Source of the DNA: UBA965 sp046303375
GTDB taxonomy: Bacteria > Chloroflexota > Chloroflexia > Chloroflexales > Roseiflexaceae
Assembly (NCBI GenBank): GCA_046303375.1
Contig: JBKCGB010000202.1
Location: forward strand, 1-14,814
Direction: 5' to 3'
DNA length: 14,814 bases
Positions within the stretch are counted from its first letter, which is position 1. Each line of letters opens with the position of its first letter. A program made the translations under genes and the position numbers. This document shows, one piece after another, positions 6,064-14,116 of this stretch. The notes below the pieces were generated by a model. It saw nothing but the letters and a program-made list of their open reading frames with translations. It was not told where the DNA came from and made no database searches.

Positions 6064-6548
6064 TTAGCACCTACCGCGTGTGGCCAACGTGGCCGTATCA
6101 GTTGTTCATGGCGATTCTCTTTCTCGGTCCTCCCGTGGCTGCAGTATTCATTGCCAGCAATGTAACACTCATGCAGGATCTCGGCTGGCTCGCCCGCAGT
6201 CTGCTGAGCACATATGTCTGCCCCACTCCGGCCAAAAGTTATGAAATCATGGGTGCACCTATGGCCGTGTGTGCCCGCTGTTGGGGGGCTACCATTGGTC
6301 TGTGGATCAGCTGGTTGCTCGTGCGGCGTGCCACCATACTCCCTGCGTGGTTTGGGTGGCATTGGCTGCTGCGCTTGGTCACCGCCCTCGTGCCATTCGG
6401 CTTGTGGTGGCTCGAAATTCACTGGTGGCCACAGGCCGCCTATAGTGTACTCCTCATCAATGGTGCGCTTGCTGGGGCTAGTGCAGGGGCGTTTTTTTGT
6501 TCGCTATGGCCAGGGCTGATTCCCCCACACGCCATACGTACCACCTAA
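6060..6548 (+). CDS. DUF2085 family integral membrane protein
   Basis: The 162-residue hydrophobic product has about four membrane segments (about 13-33, 75-90, 101-120, 127-149). Its cysteine motif is typical of DUF2085: Cys54-Pro, then GAPMAVCARCWGATIGLW (65-82) with a Cys71-X2-Cys74 pair. No function is established for the family; the conserved cysteines suggest metal binding or redox chemistry at the membrane, which is inference. I place the start at GTG 6060, which overlaps the crtB stop as GTGA and has AGGA (6050-6053) 6 bases upstream. An in-frame ATG at 6015 would need a 49-base overlap with crtB. It is probably co-transcribed with crtB. Confidence 0.8.
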   Translation: MISTYRVWPTWPYQLFMAILFLGPPVAAVFIASNVTLMQDLGWLARSLLSTYVCPTPAKSYEIMGAPMAVCARCWGATIGLWISWLLVRRATILPAWFGWHWLLRLVTALVPFGLWWLEIHWWPQAAYSVLLINGALAGASAGAFFCSLWPGLIPPHAIRTT

Positions 6549-6558
6549 GGCAATCCAC

Positions 6559-7467
6559 ATGAAGCGTATTGCAATCACCGGAGCAAGTGGACTAATCGGC
6601 AGCGCATTGAGTTATGCGCTCGTCGCACGTGGCGACGAAGTCGTCGCATTCAGCCGCACCCCCCAACACTTCCAGGCGGCCGCAGCGCCAATCACCTGGG
6701 TACAGTGGAATCCCGGTGACACCGATGCGATGCGCCGCGCCTTGACTGGTTGTGACACCATTGTCAATCTGGTAGGTGCCTCGATTGCAGGCAAACGCTG
6801 GACTGCACGCTACAAACAACAACTGACGAACAGTCGCGTACGTGCCACTCAACAGTTGATGACTGCCGTGGCGAGTATGCCACACCCACCTACCACGATT
6901 ATTTCGTCGTCGGGGGCTGGATACTATGGCCAAGGCGCGACAGCGTGCGATGAGCAGAGTCCCGCCGGGCGTGATTTTTTGGCGCGCTTGTGTGTGGACT
7001 GGGAAGCAGCTATCACAGTACCTACGTCGCTGGTATCACGTGTCGCCGTGGTGCGTACTGGTGTGGTACTCGACGACACTCAAGGGGCGTTGCCGCTGAT
7101 GGCACTCCCATTTCGTTTGTTTGTGGGTGGACCGGTGCTGCCTGGCACTCAGGGAGTATCGTGGATTCACCGCGATGACATGGTGCAACTGCTGCTTTGG
7201 CTCATCGACACGCCGACCGCACACGGTGTGTATAACGCGTGTGCACCGCAACCAGTCAGTAATGCGACGTTGAGTCGCGCCATCGCCACCCGCCTCGGTC
7301 GTCCCAACTGGATTCCCGTACCGCAGTTTGCCTTGCGCCTACTCTTTGGCGAAATGGCTGATGCGCTGTTGATTGGTGGGCAATTTGTGACGTCGTCGCG
7401 CCTCGCAGAGGCTGGGTTTCAGTTCAAGTATCCACATATCTCAGAAGCATTAGCACATCTATGGTAA
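6559..7467 (+). CDS. TIGR01777 family NAD(P)-binding epimerase/sugar-nucleotide-like SDR (YfcH/SDR39U1-like)
   Basis: The 302-residue product is an extended short-chain dehydrogenase-like protein with the Rossmann signature GASGLIG (8-14) after the first strand, NLVGASIAGKRW (70-81) and YKQQLTNSRV (85-94), ISSSGAGYYG (115-124), and SWIHRDD (201-207), followed by a C-terminal region (about 248-302) matching the family's DUF1731-type end. Members resemble nucleotide-sugar epimerases, but substrates are mostly unknown; plant and animal relatives are linked to organelle division or SDR39U1. The start ATG at 6559 lies 10 bases after the DUF2085 stop with a weak AAGG upstream. Its end overlaps the htrA start by 7 bases, so the genes are probably co-transcribed. 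Confidence 0.9.
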   Translation: MKRIAITGASGLIGSALSYALVARGDEVVAFSRTPQHFQAAAAPITWVQWNPGDTDAMRRALTGCDTIVNLVGASIAGKRWTARYKQQLTNSRVRATQQLMTAVASMPHPPTTIISSSGAGYYGQGATACDEQSPAGRDFLARLCVDWEAAITVPTSLVSRVAVVRTGVVLDDTQGALPLMALPFRLFVGGPVLPGTQGVSWIHRDDMVQLLLWLIDTPTAHGVYNACAPQPVSNATLSRAIATRLGRPNWIPVPQFALRLLFGEMADALLIGGQFVTSSRLAEAGFQFKYPHISEALAHLW

Positions 7468-8606
7468 CGATCATTTCACGCTGGTGGATGATTATACTCC
7501 TCGGCATGCTCACTGCATGCCAGCAGTTCCCACCATCATTTACATACGAATATCGCTTCAACGACAACGCTGCCACAGAGGTACCACGCACTGCCACCGC
7601 CATACCAGCGCGCATGCCACAAACACCCTTCCCCACCCGGGCAGCCGTCGCAGTGCTCGATGCGACGGCGTCAGCACCACTCGCAGCTGTCGAGGCACAG
7701 ACCATGCAACTCTTTGCCCAAACAGTCCCCGCAGTGGCCAGTATTGACGTTGAATTCTCGCATCCGAGTGTGGATGGCACCATGCCCATGCGCCCCATGC
7801 TGCTATCGCAGGGGAGCGGCTTTTTGTACGACGACCAAGGGCACATTGTCACGAATGCCCATGTGGTCAGCGACCAAAGCGAATACATGGTGCGCTTTGG
7901 CAAAGGCAAGGCGTATATGGCCACCGTGATTGGTCGCGATAGTGCAAGCGACATTGCGGTGTTGGCACTCGCAGAGCCCGTAGCCATTGCACCACTCACA
8001 CTCAGTCAACGCCCCCCCACCACGGGTATGTGGGTGATGGCCATCGGCAACCCGCTCGGGCTCCGTGATTCGATGAGCCTGGGGGTGGTGAGTGCGGTGG
8101 GGCGCACACTCGAGGGGGGTGGTCAGTATCGTATCCCAGATATTATTCAGGTTGATGCGGCCATTAACCGGGGCAGCTCGGGCGGGGTACTCATCGACAG
8201 CAGTGGCGCCGTACTGGGCATCACTACGGCCATCCAGAGTGCGAGTGGCAACTTTGAAGGAATCGGCTATGCGATCCCTGCGCACCAACTCAAACGCATC
8301 GTGCCGGTGCTGATTACCCAAGGATACTACCAGCATGCATGGCTGGGTATTCGCATGCAAGACAACAATCCACAGGATCCGAATGGGGTGTATGTGAGTG
8401 ATGTGGTCAGTGATGGGCCTGCGGGGCGTGGTGGCATTGAGCCGGGGGATGTCATCATTGGGATGAACACCAACGACATCCGCGATATCAGCGATCTCGA
8501 ACGGACGTTGGCTGCCGTACCGGTGGGCACACTACTCGAGCTGACCATACAACGCCAAGGCACCCAACGCATGATACGTGTCGAAGTCGGTGTGCGCCCC
8601 GACTAA
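7461..8606 (+). CDS. HtrA/DegP-type serine protease with one PDZ domain, predicted lipoprotein
   Basis: Predicted extracytoplasmic serine protease for quality control of misfolded proteins. The 381-residue product starts with a lipoprotein signal ending in LTAC (lipobox, Cys20), so it is likely anchored on the outer face of the membrane. A low-complexity T/P/A-rich linker (about 21-75) follows, then the trypsin-like domain (about 80-285) with the triad His134 (TNAHVV), Asp164 (SDIAVL) and Ser240 (GSSGG). The usual GNSGGPL is GSSGGVL here, which keeps the nucleophile and oxyanion glycines. One PDZ domain (about 292-378) ends the protein. Start at ATG 7461 overlaps the epimerase stop; ATG 7488 would leave too few charged residues before the hydrophobic core. 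Its stop overlaps the convergent aat stop. Confidence 0.93.
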   Translation: MVTIISRWWMIILLGMLTACQQFPPSFTYEYRFNDNAATEVPRTATAIPARMPQTPFPTRAAVAVLDATASAPLAAVEAQTMQLFAQTVPAVASIDVEFSHPSVDGTMPMRPMLLSQGSGFLYDDQGHIVTNAHVVSDQSEYMVRFGKGKAYMATVIGRDSASDIAVLALAEPVAIAPLTLSQRPPTTGMWVMAIGNPLGLRDSMSLGVVSAVGRTLEGGGQYRIPDIIQVDAAINRGSSGGVLIDSSGAVLGITTAIQSASGNFEGIGYAIPAHQLKRIVPVLITQGYYQHAWLGIRMQDNNPQDPNGVYVSDVVSDGPAGRGGIEPGDVIIGMNTNDIRDISDLERTLAAVPVGTLLELTIQRQGTQRMIRVEVGVRPD

Positions 8607-9199
8607 GTGTCCCAGCGGGCGGGGTGCTGAATGGCGCGTGCCAAGATGGTCTGGTAGGTGGGGCGCGGCATCCAAAACGCACCAAACTGTGCGAGATGCT
8701 CTGTGACCCACTGCGTATCAAGGATGACAAAACCGCCGCGGCGTAATCGTGCAACGAGTGCGATGAGTGCCACTTTACTGGCATCACGGGCCACACTAAA
8801 CATGCTTTCACCAGCAAAGAGCCCGCCGACTGCCACACCGTAGAGCCCACCCACGAGTTGGCCGTCCTGCCATGTTTCAACGCTGTGTGCATACCCCATC
8901 TGGTGCAGTTGCGCATAGGCGCTAACAAATTCCTCAGAAATCCAAGTGTCCATGGGTTGATTGGGGCGCGGCATGGCACACGCACGCATCACCGACACAA
9001 ATGCACGATCGGTCGTAATCGTGTAGCGCCCAGAGCGGTAGGTACGTCCCAAGCGTGCTGGTACATGGAACTGGTCGTCGATGGGAATAATGCCACGTGG
9101 ATTAGGGTTATACCAACGTATTTCTCCATCACTCGCCATCGGGAAATGCCCGGTGCAGTATGCCCGCAGGAGCAGTTCAGGAGTGAGAGTCATCGTCAT
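8603..9199 (-). CDS. aat: Leucyl/phenylalanyl-tRNA-protein transferase
   Basis: Transfers Leu or Phe from aminoacyl-tRNA to proteins with N-terminal Arg or Lys, marking them for ClpS/ClpAP degradation through the N-end rule. The 198-residue product shows the family signatures in order: LLRAYCTGHFPMA (10-22), IRWYNPNPRGIIP (27-39), VETWQDGQLVGGLYGV, split as VETWQDGQ (107-114) and LVGGLYGVAVGGLFAGESMF (115-134), then DASKVAL (139-145) and ILDTQW (159-164). Typical length is about 200-235, so it is slightly short at the N-terminus. The start at 9199 has GGAG 8 bases upstream; a second ATG two codons later is too far from it. It is convergent with htrA and divergent from the macroglobulin-like gene, whose promoter overlaps its 5' end. 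Confidence 0.95.
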   Translation of the reverse strand: MTMTLTPELLLRAYCTGHFPMASDGEIRWYNPNPRGIIPIDDQFHVPARLGRTYRSGRYTITTDRAFVSVMRACAMPRPNQPMDTWISEEFVSAYAQLHQMGYAHSVETWQDGQLVGGLYGVAVGGLFAGESMFSVARDASKVALIALVARLRRGGFVILDTQWVTEHLAQFGAFWMPRPTYQTILARAIQHPARWDT

Positions 9200-9221
9200 T
9201 TCAATGGCTCCATGCTATAAT
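9193..9221 (+). promoter_or_regulatory. Extended -10 promoter of the macroglobulin-like gene
   Basis: The -35 is TCGTCA (9193-9198, 4 of 6), the spacer is 17 bases and the -10 is a perfect TATAAT (9216-9221), preceded by TGC (9213-9215). The start should fall near 9227-9229, only about 7-9 bases before the ATG at 9236. No Shine-Dalgarno fits, so the mRNA may be nearly leaderless. The -35 lies within the first codons of aat on the opposite strand. Confidence 0.6.
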
Positions 9222-9235
9222 CGACCACAGCATCT

Positions 9236-12200
9236 ATGAATGATACGCCCACACGCATACAATTTGTGCTTACGCACATTTTACAGCGCTTCTGTCGAGT
9301 GTGGATAGTGTTGCTCGTCGGTATTGTGTGTGTGCCAATCACCGTCACTGTGTGGTATTTGGCGACACAATACCCTGGTACCGAATCAGATGACCTCGCG
9401 ATTTCGGTACTGACACCGTCAGACAATGTGGCGGTATCAACGGCTATCACCATTTCATTTGGGCGCACGATGGCGACACAGCAACTCGCCACACAACTGA
9501 CACTGTCGCCGGCAGTGCCGTATGCGCTGGTGTGGAACACGACACACACGACTGTACAAATCATCCCCACTACTCCATGGCATACCGATACCCAGTACAC
9601 GATTACACTCCGTCGCACCGCCACCGATACCAATCCATGGTGGCAGTGGCGCTTCCGGACTGAGCCTGGTGTGCAAATCGAGCATGTGGTCCCCGCTGAT
9701 GGCAGCGATGCAGTAGCACGAAATTCGCTGGTGGTGGCACGTTTTGCAACGGCAATGGTGCCACAGTCAGCAGTGCACCGCCCGAGTGCAAATACCATTT
9801 TTCGCATTACCCCTGCACTCGATGGCCGGATTACGTGGATAGATCAATACACGGCACTGTTCATACCGAGTGCCTTGACGTACGACACCACATATACCGT
9901 GACCATCCCCAACCACGTCCAAGATATGGTTGGACGCACGTTGCGTCAGCCATACACGTGGCGCTTTCGCACCCTGGCACCACAGTTGACCCTGGTATCT
10001 CCACGAGGCGGAGCCCAAGATGTGGCACTGACTGCACCAATTGTACTGAGTGCAACAGGGGTATTTGATGAACAAGCCCTGCGTGCATCAATTACGGTGT
10101 GGCCAGCAACACCCACCCGTATTGATATAACACGGGGCGACAACGACACCACACAAATCACGATCGCACCACAGCCAGCATGGCAAATTGCAACTACCTA
10201 CCAGTTTGCTATTGGTGGTGGTACCAGCCAAATTGCCTACCAGCAGCGTACGTTTACCACTGCCCCACCGCTGCAACTGGTGGCACGGAGCCCGGGCGAG
10301 GGGCAAGTCGTCTATCAGAATCAAGATGTGCGCTTTATTTTTAATACAGAACTCGCAACACAAACACTGACTGATGCAATCACCCTGATACCGCCGCCGA
10401 TCACGCCAGCCACAATCACCAGTAGTGGACGCGATATTCGTATTCAGGCAGACTGGGTTCCAGGCGTCATCCCAGAAGTGCGGATTGATGCACTTCTACA
10501 AAGTAGCACGGGTATCACGTTGGGACGTGTCTTGACGAGTCAGCTCATTCTCGATAACCGGACGCGGTACATTGCCTGGCCACAAAGTGCCGCAGACATC
10601 CTCGATGCGAGTGGCACGACTCCGCTCATCATTACGAGTCAGAACATAGAAAACATGGTCGTGCAACTCTACGACCTCGCCCCTTCGACCCTTGTGCACG
10701 TCTTGGGTATGGATGCCAATACGTTGCACCAAATCGTGCCAGTACGCTACGATTTACCGCTGATTTATGAACTATCTGTTGCGAATCCCCAAAATGAACA
10801 TTCATTTGTGATTCCGAATGATGTTAGGGCACGTGCCACGAGCCGACTCGTACTGGCCGTGGTCAGTGACACCCAACAGACCCGCGATGTACGCATCATG
10901 CGCCTGGCTGCTGCGTCGTTGCAAATCACGCACGTGCACGGGTATATTGCAGTCGGGAGTACCACCGGGGATGGTGTGCCAACGACTGTGGACGTACTGC
11001 TGAGTGGTGAGCTCGTCGAACAAGGACAACTCGACGACACGGGAATCTGGCGGAGCCGCCAATATCAACGTGGTGGCACCTTTATTGTGCGTGACCGCAC
11101 CACCCCGCATGATGCACTTCGCATCACGCTACCAGCTGTAACAGCGCCCATGCAACAGGTCACACTCATCAGTGAGCAGATGAATGCAATCCCGGGTACA
11201 GCGCTTGCACTGGCATTGGCACGTACGAGTGGGTATCAGTTTACCCAAGTGGTACCAGTGGCGTTGTGTAGGACTGATGGCGTCTTGCTGGCCCAGCAAA
11301 ACGTAGTATTCCAACCTGGACAAACCCTAACACACGGCATACTCAATCTCCCGCAACAGTTGGCATATGGCCCATATCACATCTGCATCCGCACCGCCAC
11401 GATTCGTGCCGAAATCCCCCTCATCGTCCATGCCCCGCTCGGCGAACGTCTGCGCTTACAGTCGAATCGTGATAGCACGGGGCTCACCGGTCGCCTGAGT
11501 GACGCAGCAGCAAATGTGGTGGCTGATGCGACCATCTACTGGGTGCAAGGCCGCCACATTGGCACTACGACTACCGCGGCCGATGGGTCGTTTCGCATTG
11601 CAGTGACACCCCACGATCCCGTGCTGCTCGTGGCGACTCATCAAGGAGAAAGTCGCACCGTGGTGGTTGATGCGCTACGCTCACGAGAAATTGTGCTTTC
11701 AAGTCCACAAACGTGGGTGCCAGCTGGCGACTTTAGTAGACTCGACATCCAGATCGTTGACCCTGATCAGCGCAATCTGCAACAACGCCTGCAGGTCGTG
11801 GTACGCAATCAAGCTGGGTACGTGGCGACGCGGCAGCGCATACAAACCGATGCCACTGGGCGCGCCCGCATCCAGCTCGCCATCCCACGTGGCATGTGGG
11901 AAGTCGAAGTCAGTGATGAGAGTGTGGCAGGGCGAATACCACTCCGTGTAGGCGGGAGCAGTGACACACTATTGGTTGCCACACAGCCACAGAATAGACG
12001 TGAACCGCTACAGCTATGGGTAGGCGAACAAAGCCCATCACCGATGCTGATGGCGCAGCATGATGCAACTGGAACTACAATGCGCTGGGTGCAACCGAGT
12101 CGTGGCGTGATTACCACGACCATCCCAATGACCAGTGCATTCGTACAAATCGCCCTGCCATCTCAACGACAACTCGATGAAATCATCCAAGACGCAGATT

Positions 12201-14116
12201 GTATATCATTTACGGTGGCTACCGATGTGGTACGCACTGGCACGATTCCAATTACGATTACGACGGCACCAGAAAGTATGCTTGCCATCCGCTTGCTTGA
12301 CCGCAATAACGGCAATACGGTGGCATGGCAACAAAGCGTGATGAGCCAACGTGATGGGAGTGTGGTGTTGCAGATTCCCGATAACGGCACCACGCGCATG
12401 GTACGGCTAGATGCACTCGTGAGTCGCCCTTGGTGCAGCATGGTCCATCAGCATGATTTCACCATTCGACGGGCTCAGTCATTGCGCCTTGATGCCCCCA
12501 CCCATACACGAATTGGTGATGAAGTGGTGGTCACACTGGCACTCAACGACCAACTTGCACAGAGCCAATCGGTGGTAACTGCCACCATCACCAATGCACT
12601 CATCCTCGCACAACCAGATACGCAAGTGGTCACAAGTGATAATACGGGCACAGCCATGTTACAGTGGCGCATCCGCATCACCCATCCAAACCCGCAGTTC
12701 TCTGTACAATCACAACGTGGGGGTCAAGCACAGTGGCAACCTGTGGTAGATGTTGACACCTATGCCACCCGCGATGACGGCTTTTTTCTCGCTGGTCGTA
12801 CCCAAATCAATCGTACGACACCCGCCCTAACCATCGATATGCTGCGGATGCACCGTGATTTAATGCATGCCTTGCGCGCAGATAGGGTTGATGCACAAAA
12901 CCCGAGTCAGCTTGCACACTTGATTTGGCTGAGTGAGCATGCCGACGAGCGCACGCGGCTCCTCACACTTCTCGATGAGATGCGTCATGGTCAAGCAGGC
13001 TGGGGGTGGGGTGATGGCGCAGTGCCTGATGTGCTCATCACCGCAGATGTGGTCAGTGCACTGGCAAGTGCCAATGTGTCACGCACCCACTACCAAGCTG
13101 TGCTGCCCTTTTTGATGGCACAACTGCGCAATCCGGCGCTTCCTGCAACCACCCGCGTCCTTAGTATGCGGGCACTAGTACAAAGTGGCTCACCGCTCCC
13201 CCCCGAATACCTGCAAATTGGTGATAATCTGGATGCACTAGGAACCGAAGGACTCGCTGCATATCTCGACATCCTCCCCGCGGAACAGGCATTTCGCATC
13301 CCTGCAATCATGGCGGTGCTCCTCGAACGACGCCATACCACCCCACGTGGGAGTTATTGGGATGAAGATCCAGCCACAGCGCTCCTCCATTCACGCAACA
13401 GCGTCAATGCGCTGTTGCTCAACGCATTCATCAATGTGTCGGTGAATCGTGACATACAGCGGGCCCTCATCAACTATTTGGCAAGTAGCCGTGGAGTGGC
13501 TGGCTGGGGTGATGCAATCAGCAACGCACGACTGTGGGCGATGCGCGATAGCGTCTTTGCCAGCCTAGATGGCAATCAGCAGAGTAGCGTGCAGCTACAC
13601 GCTGACTCCATGGTGCAAAATCAGGCCATTTGGCCAGCCCTCACCGTGACTGCCGATACCATTTTGACGAGTGATACGCCGGTGCTTGTTGGGATTAGTC
13701 AAGTAGGTGATGCATCCCCCGTGCGCAATGATATGGTGCTCTACCGCACATACAGTTTGCTCGATGGCACACCACTCACGCAGGAGAGCATAGTTTCTGT
13801 TAACGATTATGTCAATGGAACACTCGACATTATCACATTTGCTGGCATGCAATACCTGACTATCACCGACCCGCTCATACAACTCGGTCAGATTGAATTT
13901 ATTACGCCACCACCAGGCTTTACCGTGATTGTCGATGCCAATAACCGGATAATGCTCTACGGCAATGCCACCCGTGCAGGAATCTGGCGCTGTCAGTATC
14001 GCATTCGGCTGACCAACGCGGGTCAGGTATCCATCCCTGCCGCAGTCGCCGCTGATGCAGCAGGAATCATCCATGCACGTAGCCAAGCCACCACCCTCAC
14101 CATTGCAGTTCCATAG
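9236..14116 (+). CDS. Giant membrane-anchored Ig-like/alpha-2-macroglobulin-like protein lacking a thioester
   Basis: The 1626-residue product has one N-terminal membrane segment (about 22-44, VWIVLLVGIVCVPITVTVWY) and a long outside part. Residues about 55-445 form four SbsA-type Ig-like repeats, each ending near a WRFRT/FTT strand (138-142, 242-246 and later). A carboxypeptidase-regulatory-like Ig domain lies near 750-815 (TGRLSD...ADGSFRI). More beta-rich macroglobulin-like modules follow to about 1190. Residues about 1200-1460 are helical with GWGWGDG (near 1255) and GVAGWGD (near 1420), resembling the alpha/alpha toroid (thioester domain) of bacterial macroglobulins. None of its few cysteines lies in a CxEQ motif, so no thioester is possible. 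A beta domain ends it. The likely role is a surface protease trap or adhesion scaffold; the macroglobulin call rests on fold-like features, not on a match. Confidence 0.72.
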   Translation: MNDTPTRIQFVLTHILQRFCRVWIVLLVGIVCVPITVTVWYLATQYPGTESDDLAISVLTPSDNVAVSTAITISFGRTMATQQLATQLTLSPAVPYALVWNTTHTTVQIIPTTPWHTDTQYTITLRRTATDTNPWWQWRFRTEPGVQIEHVVPADGSDAVARNSLVVARFATAMVPQSAVHRPSANTIFRITPALDGRITWIDQYTALFIPSALTYDTTYTVTIPNHVQDMVGRTLRQPYTWRFRTLAPQLTLVSPRGGAQDVALTAPIVLSATGVFDEQALRASITVWPATPTRIDITRGDNDTTQITIAPQPAWQIATTYQFAIGGGTSQIAYQQRTFTTAPPLQLVARSPGEGQVVYQNQDVRFIFNTELATQTLTDAITLIPPPITPATITSSGRDIRIQADWVPGVIPEVRIDALLQSSTGITLGRVLTSQLILDNRTRYIAWPQSAADILDASGTTPLIITSQNIENMVVQLYDLAPSTLVHVLGMDANTLHQIVPVRYDLPLIYELSVANPQNEHSFVIPNDVRARATSRLVLAVVSDTQQTRDVRIMRLAAASLQITHVHGYIAVGSTTGDGVPTTVDVLLSGELVEQGQLDDTGIWRSRQYQRGGTFIVRDRTTPHDALRITLPAVTAPMQQVTLISEQMNAIPGTALALALARTSGYQFTQVVPVALCRTDGVLLAQQNVVFQPGQTLTHGILNLPQQLAYGPYHICIRTATIRAEIPLIVHAPLGERLRLQSNRDSTGLTGRLSDAAANVVADATIYWVQGRHIGTTTTAADGSFRIAVTPHDPVLLVATHQGESRTVVVDALRSREIVLSSPQTWVPAGDFSRLDIQIVDPDQRNLQQRLQVVVRNQAGYVATRQRIQTDATGRARIQLAIPRGMWEVEVSDESVAGRIPLRVGGSSDTLLVATQPQNRREPLQLWVGEQSPSPMLMAQHDATGTTMRWVQPSRGVITTTIPMTSAFVQIALPSQRQLDEIIQDADCISFTVATDVVRTGTIPITITTAPESMLAIRLLDRNNGNTVAWQQSVMSQRDGSVVLQIPDNGTTRMVRLDALVSRPWCSMVHQHDFTIRRAQSLRLDAPTHTRIGDEVVVTLALNDQLAQSQSVVTATITNALILAQPDTQVVTSDNTGTAMLQWRIRITHPNPQFSVQSQRGGQAQWQPVVDVDTYATRDDGFFLAGRTQINRTTPALTIDMLRMHRDLMHALRADRVDAQNPSQLAHLIWLSEHADERTRLLTLLDEMRHGQAGWGWGDGAVPDVLITADVVSALASANVSRTHYQAVLPFLMAQLRNPALPATTRVLSMRALVQSGSPLPPEYLQIGDNLDALGTEGLAAYLDILPAEQAFRIPAIMAVLLERRHTTPRGSYWDEDPATALLHSRNSVNALLLNAFINVSVNRDIQRALINYLASSRGVAGWGDAISNARLWAMRDSVFASLDGNQQSSVQLHADSMVQNQAIWPALTVTADTILTSDTPVLVGISQVGDASPVRNDMVLYRTYSLLDGTPLTQESIVSVNDYVNGTLDIITFAGMQYLTITDPLIQLGQIEFITPPPGFTVIVDANNRIMLYGNATRAGIWRCQYRIRLTNAGQVSIPAAVAADAAGIIHARSQATTLTIAVP

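Noticed and set aside
7424..7999. Minus-strand 191-codon frame opposite htrA
   Set aside because: It is antisense to the lipoprotein and protease region and has low-complexity composition and no recognisable domain.
9196..9807. Minus-strand 203-codon frame opposite the start of the macroglobulin-like gene
   Set aside because: It is Cys/Val-rich, a shadow of Thr/Ala/His-rich coding sequence, with no motif or ribosome site.
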